Shown piece after piece: positions 27,301 to 36,300 of a DNA stretch of 64,000 nucleotides; the first letter of the stretch is position 1; the number at the start of each line of letters is the position of its first letter. A program made the position numbers and the translations under genes. Source of the stretch: Antedon mediterranea (Eukaryota > Echinodermata > Crinoidea > Comatulida > Antedonidae). The stretch spans positions 24,860,501-24,924,500 of the forward strand of contig NC_092672.1 in NCBI RefSeq assembly GCF_964355755.1. Reading direction: 5' to 3'. The notes below the pieces were generated by a model that was not told the origin of the DNA, made no database searches, and saw nothing but the letters and a program-made list of their open reading frames with translations.

Positions 27301-30300
27301 AAATATACTGCGACTGAAAACGCTAGCTCATTATCCGTTTAAAAAAAATTATATCCAACCTCTGCAGCACAGATTGAAAAAAAAATGGATCGAATTTCTG
27401 TTATGAGTATACAGTACTTTCCTTTACGACGCCTGAGGGAATAGAAACTTGTGGAACGACACAGAGATTGGAATGTTCCATTCTTCGCAAATCAATACAT
27501 TTGCACAAACGTATATTAAATCTATCAAAATAGTATTTTTTAAAGAAAATCGGCCTGTCTTCAACATTATGATACTGTACTCGAGCTGTTCAACCGGTTT
27601 TCAGCTATTAAAAACAATTATCGTAGGAGGAGATAGGAAAATGCGAAGCCTCCTCGCATTTTTGTGGCGGGTATTTTTCAAGATGGACATCCATTAGACA
27701 GTGTATACCACGATCGGAAAAACCCCTATTTGGGGCAAATCGTTGAACCTAAATTCGTTTTAATCGTCAATAACTAATTATCTAACTTAATTTAATTAGT
27801 AAACAGGGATACATCAGGCGGTTAAAATCAGTACCGAAAGTACGAACCAACTTTACATACCATCGAGTAAAAATTCTAAAAGTAAGGCGCGATTTACCGA
27901 ATTTTGCCCTTACGTAAATTTATATATAGATAATGCCTATTAAATATCCTTTTTAAACTTGTTTGTTTTTTTTAATGTACTACACACATAGAATACAAAG
28001 TAAAATATTAAATGAAATATACTATACAGTATATCAGCGTGATCAATAATTTTTGTGATGAGTTATCAGCGATAACAGCAATATGAATGTATTTATTAAT
28101 TGAAGGTTATGAAGATGTACAAGAAAATGTTTGATAAAATGGAAGGAATGCCATATGCTCACCATGTAGATCGTGAAATGTACATGGTTGATAACACCAT
28201 GAAATCACCTGAAGGTATTACAAAACTTAGGCGAAACGTTGGTAGATACATGAAGGAAATGGTGAGAGAAGTTCCAGTAAAGTGGGTTAATTTACAGGAA
28301 AGTTTGCAAAGAATTGGTGAAACAAAATTGTGTATTACGTTTGAGGAGGTAAAGTTTTGATTGTGGATTCTAATGTAATTATATAATATTATTTATTGTT
28401 ACTTTATTTTTATTCCTACAGACACTAGTAATATTTATAGTCCTGGCCTATCATTGAATTTTCCATTAGATTTTCACCAGGCTCTACAAGTAATGTACTA
28501 AGTTAAGTTATTTATTTAAATTAAATTTTGTTTTAGGTTTCCAGGATTGGCACTGAATGTGAAATATCCAAAAAGGGGCTCGCCACTGCCATAGAGTATA
28601 TGAATGACATTGGGATCATTTTATATTCGAGTTCTAACAAAAAACTGAAAAACACTGTGATAACAGATCTTAAAATGATGATTCGAATGGTGACAAAAGT
28701 GATCACGGTAGTTAAACCATCTATTAAAGTGGTAGGTAGATAATGTATTTTATTATGATATTAGATTGTCATCATGTGGATGTATAGGGGATGTTAATAA
28801 TATGTTCTTAGTAACTTGATGTGAAACAGTATAATTGTATTGATCATGTGATGGTTGGTGTTTTTTTTAATATAGAAGCAAATGAGGATGCTGTGGAAAA
28901 GGCTTGATGAGGAAGGAATACTGGAGGAAACACTGCTACGGTATTTATGGAAACATGAATTAGAGGAAGATTCACATCGCTTTGAAATCTTTACTGAAGT
29001 GATGAAGACATTTGGTTTGCTCTTTGAGAAATCAAAGGTAAGTTAAACATCTTATTTTAGATTAGCTATCACTTAAATTCGCCTAAATGTTATACTTGTA
29101 ATATTTTAATTTACAACACTTTGCTTACATCCGCAGGTAACTGAAGGTAACCGGGTATTCTTGGTTCCATCTCGGATGCAAACCAAGAATGAGAGTCTTA
29201 AAGTTAAAACGGACAAGAGAAATATGGTATCAATCTATCTTACACCTACAGACTTTCTTCCCAATGCTGTATACAATACATTGGTTGTTGCATTTCTTGA
29301 CTTGATGGAGATCAAAGGTCGACCTGGCGAACCAGTTGTGTTTCAAAATCGCAGTGAATTTGACTTTAAGGATCATGGGGTTAATTTAGGCACAGTGAAA
29401 ATTGAAAACTGGCATGCATTAAAGGTATAGTTTGAAATAAATATATTTGAACAGAAAATCAAACATAACATTTTGAACTAATTTTGCCACTTTTACTGAA
29501 TTAAAATGTTTATGAATGAATGTTGAACATGACCTATAAATGGTAATTGTAAAAATCCAATGACACTGTTTTGCATTTATTGATTAACCTTTTAGTAAAC
29601 TTTTCTTATCAGCTTGAAATATCTCATCTAATTAAAGTTGATGGCAATACTACAGGCCCAATAAATGAACCGCAGCGAAGCTTCTGCATAGAGGTAAGGA
29701 TAATATGTGTTATTATTAACATTTTCAACAAAACAGTACTAGAATGCAATAAAAGAATATTTTTAACTTAAGCTCTTCATTTTGTTGTAGGTGTTAAAAT
29801 GTCTGAAGCATCAACTAGAAAATGTGCTTGTCATGAGTGAAGGAGTTGGCTACAATCTATGTGTGTTGTGTAATGTTTGTAAGCCAGCAGAGAAGCCTCA
29901 TTTACATAGTCTCAAACGATGTTTGGAACAAGATTTCGATGGTGTTAAATGTGACGATAAGCTCATGGATACCACTCGTTTAAAGAACCTATTTTCGGAA
30001 GGTAATTGAAATTTTGAATTATCATCAACATTTTCATTTTCATTTTTTTCGAGAACCACCCTACCAATAACTCTCAGCAACGACCTACTCACCCTTTATA
30101 AGCATAATACAGACATTAAGTAAACTGGAACAAACTAGTAAAAGAGATTTACGGAGCAGCCCAAGCGGAAATGTCGGCAGACTTTTCAGCGGAAAGGCAG
30201 TAATATTAATAATATTATTGAAGAAAATTATATATATTATATATAATTTTCTTCAATAGCAATATTATTAGTTTGATTTAATGACATAGGAACATGTGTG

Positions 30301-33300
30301 TGTTTGTTTTTTTTTTTATTTCATACCACATCAATACACTATACAAAGATGTGTCTAGAGACATCTGCAAAGGCCCTTTGAATAACAGATAACATTTATT
30401 CTTATTATTTACAACCTAATGAAATCCAGTTGACTAATTAATTGGCATTTGGGAATTAGTTTTATAACAATTTTTTGAAACAGATTTAGGCAAAGCTAAA
30501 CATTTATCCCAAAAAACTAGAGGCGTCATATAAATCTAGTGTTTTCCCTGCAGAAATTTTTTTTTTCATAATAAGGATTTATCTATCTGCAGTATTTATT
30601 CTGGAAGGCCTGCATAACTTTAAAATAATATTAATTTAATAATATATATAATACATTTTTTTGTTCACTAATACATGTACTGATATCTTTTGTTTGCATA
30701 GATACACCAGATGATACTACTACTCCTCTGGCTATAAGCTCATCATTATCATCAGGTCAGTTGATTGATAACATTTGTTAATTCTAAATTACATTATAAA
30801 TTACATACAATTTACAAATGGCAATAGCTAATTCAGAAAACATCAGCAAATGTAGCAACATCAACAGTTAAAAATATGTTATATGGTACTTGATATGTAA
30901 AGTTTGGAAAATGTTAGTATTTTAAACAATTTTTTATAAAGAAAATGTCAGATGGTGGTTTCAGACAAATCTCATGATTTCAAAATACATGAATAAGGTC
31001 CAATTTGAATTGTATAAAACAGTGTATCCTAGTGTTGTTAACAGAATAGTTTATTTAATAAAAACTAACTTTAAAATGTGTATTGAATAAATTGTGATAA
31101 TGTTTTTGTTATTATGACTAATGAACATGTTTATTGTGTATAGATACACCGCCTGCTACTCTTCTAGCTACAAGCTCATTACGGACAGGTAAGTTGATTA
31201 TCATTAGATCATTAGAGATCCTTAGATAGGGTAGTGTTACAACCACTAATGTAGAAATAGCAATAGCTAAATTTAGAAATAACAAATTGCTCATATGTAA
31301 TTAGTACCAGCTAAGGTGAGAAAATGCTTCACAACTATGATGAAACTACTGTTGTGAACTACATCAAGAAACCTGAAGGATTATGAAGTTAAATGTAATA
31401 TAAAGTTGGTAATACATAAGGATAACAACTAAGCAGATTCTGTATTAATCACTTTCAACTACCATGTCTGTGTATTGGGGATATTAATTATTCCCTATGC
31501 AGCAATATAAATTTTAATCTGATTTCTGGAAAGTTATGGTGTTTTAAGAATTTATATTCATACATACATACATATTCACACAATGATTATCAACAACTAT
31601 GATAATTATGCTATTTATCCTAAATTTATATCATAACTTGAAAAAAAAGAAACTTCTCTTCAACGATTTAGATTTAGATTGTCAGAGGATAATTTCAAAC
31701 AGTTGATTGCAGACTTTGCAAAATGATTTGATGATCGTGGTCTCCTTAAAAGGCTACAAGTTCTATGCATAGAAATAGTAGATGATTGATATATAAACAA
31801 TGAGCTGTAATAATACCAACAATAATGAAACTATTAAGGAATACTTTACATACATGTACTAATACAGCTTATGAGTTTTCTGTCTGATTAAAATGAATAT
31901 CATGACAAAAAGAGTAACTGTCATAAACACAATTTTTTTGCCGAACCATATCTCTATGTTTCTTTATCTGCCCACTAGACTAGACTACTTATTGTACAAT
32001 AGATAGCATCTGATCATGTAGATATGGAAGGCAACAAGCAACTGACATACACAATTTTAAATCTCTATGTTTTTGTAGCCTCTTTATCTACCCACTAGAC
32101 TAGACTCATTGTACAATAGATAGCATCTGGATGGATCATGTACATATGGAAGGCAACAAACAACTGACATAGACCATTTTAAATCTCTATGTTTTAGTAA
32201 CCTCTTTATCTACTCGCACTAGATAATAATAATACAATAATTTATTGGAAACTTCACTTTTACAACAGTGGCACACTTTGATGATAAAGGTGCATCCAAA
32301 TAATAACATACAAGAATAAATCAAATTATTAACTTAAAAATAAATCAAAATGAATGAGTGAAATACAAAATATAACTTTTGATTACAAAAATATGGTCCT
32401 CACACCTATGATCTTTCGTGAAACCACCCTGGACTTCCGTCAATTCATTATCACTTTCCAAATAGTTTGATACATTCATAGCAAGTACTCTATTAAATAA
32501 TTTTGATACACAAGATGTAAGAGAGATTCCACGATAATTGTTCAAATCTCTCTTATCACCATGTTTAAAGATTGGAATAATTAAACTTAAATTCCAGTCT
32601 TCTGGTGGTTGTTCAAAAAGGATGATTCTATTAAATAAATCTAACAGAGATTTTACCATAATATGACCACCACAGTTCATTAGTAATGTTATCTTTCCCT
32701 GGAGATTTAAAATTTTTTTGCAAATACTTAATACATATTTTATACTTTCAATATCAATAGAAATATCACATAGAGGATCTGTAGCCTCATCCTCATCTCT
32801 GAACAAGACTTGTTTCTAAGGTTTTGTATACAGTTCTCAGTCATGTATACATTATTATTGAATGTATTATTTTTAGAATTACTTAGTGATTCCCAATAGT
32901 TTCTTAATGTTTCGGCTTTTTCTTCAACGCTAGTAACTTGTTCCGACCCTGGAACCTTAAAACAATCAGTATTTTGTTGGTTAAACTTTGACCCTCTAAT
33001 TGTTTGCCAGAATCCCTTACAATTTTTACCTCCTTTGTTTGCAATTAACAATTGATTTATCTACCCTCATTCTAATATCTTTTGTTTTATCAAATTCTTA
33101 GCAAACAACCGCTTTTGTTGGTAATTCTGCCAAAGGAAGTCACATGTTGCAGCATATTTGTCTTTTCTTTTAACATAATTTCTTTGAATTTGCATCCCAT
33201 TCTTTAAAAGCCTTTCTAAATAGGTAATATATTCACTAAAATCTTCACCAAACTTAATGTTCCATATATATTTCTTACTACACCTATTATCTTTATTTTT

Positions 33301-36300
33301 CGAGTTACTTATATCAAAGAATATAAATAGGTAAAGAATCAACAGTACGCGCTGTTATACATAGAATGATAGGAAACGCGGACGCTTATTCATGGACGCG
33401 TAAGAATCCAGCAGCCGAACGACGGCGGGCTCTAGATATGGTTCCCGTCTAATCCCACGTTTCGATGGATCGTGATGATCTGATGTGTTCTCGCGTCTGT
33501 GCTCTACTAATTTTGATATTATTAATATTTTGATAATCATTTTGATAAATAATCATCGTTTGCATTTTTATTGATATTTACAATAAAAGTTTTACCTTAC
33601 CCACGCCTGAAGGTGGCGCACTTCTTCTAGTGAAAAGGAAATGCGCCACCTTCAGGCGTAGGCAAATAGTAACCCGGATGTGGTTTACACCGCCAACGGA
33701 ACTGTTGTATCTTCTCCTTTTATTATCTTTGCTTATATTTAATTTAAGTAGTAACATATAATATTTTGTTGTTTTGTTATACAATACATTTTCATTGTAG
33801 ATTTTGTCAGATTTACAATTGTTTTTTGTATTAATATAAGGATGAGATATAACACAGGATGACAGTTTTAACACTTACTCCAAATTAAACGAGCATTATA
33901 AATAATGTATTTCTAAAAATCATCATGTCTCAAGTTCAGCAAATTCTAAATGGAATTTAAACAAAAATCATGAAAGATGTGTTGGCTAGGTGTGGTAGTT
34001 CGAGATCAGTCGGACACAATCATATGAAGGCAGCATTGATTTCCATCAGTATTTCATTTATTCATATTCACATTCATATTCACTGGCATTTATCACATAA
34101 ACTACAATCAGCCATCTCTTGGAAAAAACCCCTGTAAATACAACAGACAAACATACATAATAATAATCCACATATGAACAATTGCTAACCATTGTTACAC
34201 TCATTACGTTATCTTTAGTACAATACATACACATCACATCAGTATTACATTATTATCAATTATATATAACAAGTGATAACCACATCTATACCTGGATTAA
34301 ACGATGTTAATTTTGGAGGTGCATACCCATCTTTAGTCAGCCTCCATTCCATTCAGCCCAATCTATTATTAAACATGTAAAACCAGGCTCTTAACATCAT
34401 ACTATTCACAACTACATATGACCACAACATTGGTCGCCATATTGGAATCCCAACTTGCACACTTATCGGCGAGTCATTCTACCATCAATTATAACTACAT
34501 AATGAGCATAAACAACACATTTAATACAATACTACTATTCATTATCATGAGTAAATACAACAATTGATTATCTTAATTTATGATATAGTATTACAATGTA
34601 CCTGGAAACTAATAACTGATAATTTAATTAGTATAGCAACTGCCTCTACTCAGCCACAATGGATATGCCCAATCTGTACCCACGTGCGGGGAAATGGAAA
34701 TATCTGTTTTTAAACAAAACTCTGTGAGCTATTATTTTAGGCCTAAATTTTTATGTTATCAGTGTATGTTAATACAAGTATTAACTAACACTGACACACA
34801 AGCTAATTTTCCCACAAAAAATATAAACGTCGTAGTGGTGTATCGTTACATGTACTTTACTATTTCAGTCGACTATGACAGTGACAGTTTTAACAAAGTA
34901 TTAAATCGCAAATGTTCTACTCTATTTAGTGAGACAAATCTCATGACACAAAATACATGAATAAGGTCCAATGTGAATGGCATAATAAAACAGTGTATCC
35001 TAGTGTTAAAAGAATAGTTTATTTAATAAAAACTAACTTTAAAATCTGTATTGCATAAATTGTACGTGATACTGTTTTTGTTATTATAACTAATATGTTT
35101 ATTTTGCATAGATACAAAGACTGCTACTCCTCTGTCTACAAGCTCATTAGAGACAGGTTAGTGGTTATCATTAGATCATTATCTATCATATGGACAGTTT
35201 GTCTGAAAATACATGAATATAATAGCATAACATCTTGGTGTCATTAGCAGAATAGTTGATTTAATACTGGTATTCTTGATTATGACTAATGTATATGCTT
35301 ATTTTGCATAGATGCACCTATTGCTGCTCCTTTGGCTACAAGCTCATTAGGGACAGGTATAGGTGAGTAACATTAGATCATTAGGGACAGGTATAGGTGA
35401 GTAACATTAGATCATTAGGGAGAGGTATAGGTGAGTAACATTAGATCATTAGGGCAGTGTTACAACCATTTATGTAGTACCAGCTATAATAAAACTACTG
35501 CTAAGAGAGAAACACTAAAGATATCATATCATTTATTTCATTTGAACAAATACAAACATGAAAACATAACAAATGTAAATCAATGAGGCACGATTACCTA
35601 AAATAACAGCGGAGAAGGCAAAATTAGACATTCAAACATTTTTAAAACATAATTAAAAACACATTTTTTGGAAGAAAGTTAAAATTGCTGTATATGAATG
35701 ACAAGATAGTTTAAATTGTATGAAGTTAAATGTATAACAGCAAAATCCACCACAGGTTAGCTAATTCTTTAAAATAATCAAAGCCGAACAAATCAGAATG
35801 GAATCGTGCTCATATTTCTTCTAACTTTCAGAAACATCAAATTATCAACATTATTTTCTTTGATATTATTAATTTGAATACTATAATAACAATTTTCAAA
35901 TAGTAGACAAAACTTTTCTACGTAGGAAAGGTGGTCAAAATAATAACTAAAACATCCTTGAAAACAAAACAGCAATTTGTTAAGAGATTGATTCACACAT
36001 ATATATATATAAACTTTTATGGGGATAAAAATGCAATAATTATCCATCATTTGTTTTGCAGAAAATACATTGCAAGAAAAGTATTTATATTACTAAAATA
36101 TAAATATGCTTATTTTGCGGTGAAACATTTTAAGATTTGTTTAAGAGTGACTAGTATCAATCATAGTATAATAATTCTCAAACACTTGTTTTTGTAGTAA
36201 ATACATCACAAGAACAATTCAACAAGTTGAAGTATGATCTTGGTTCACTCTATATTGGTGAGCGACTGCTGTTGTTGAAATGCTGTCTATTTGAACACGT

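Larger units (their letters stand above)
23807..28105. other. 4.3 kb ROCO intron filled by a foldback element and a Helitron
   Basis: The foldback (24355-26212) and Helitron (26471-27930) occupy most of it. No exon is missing, since exons 9 and 10 join cleanly in phase and in family alignment. Confidence 0.8.
31189..35111. other. 3.9 kb intron splitting a duplicated mini-exon block
   Basis: Holds a 121-bp imperfect tandem repeat (31945-32225), a LINE fragment (32226-33342), a hairpin (33603-33659) and a Helitron-derived fragment (34815-34933). The GC-richer piece at 33350-33540 is not recognised. Confidence 0.7.
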
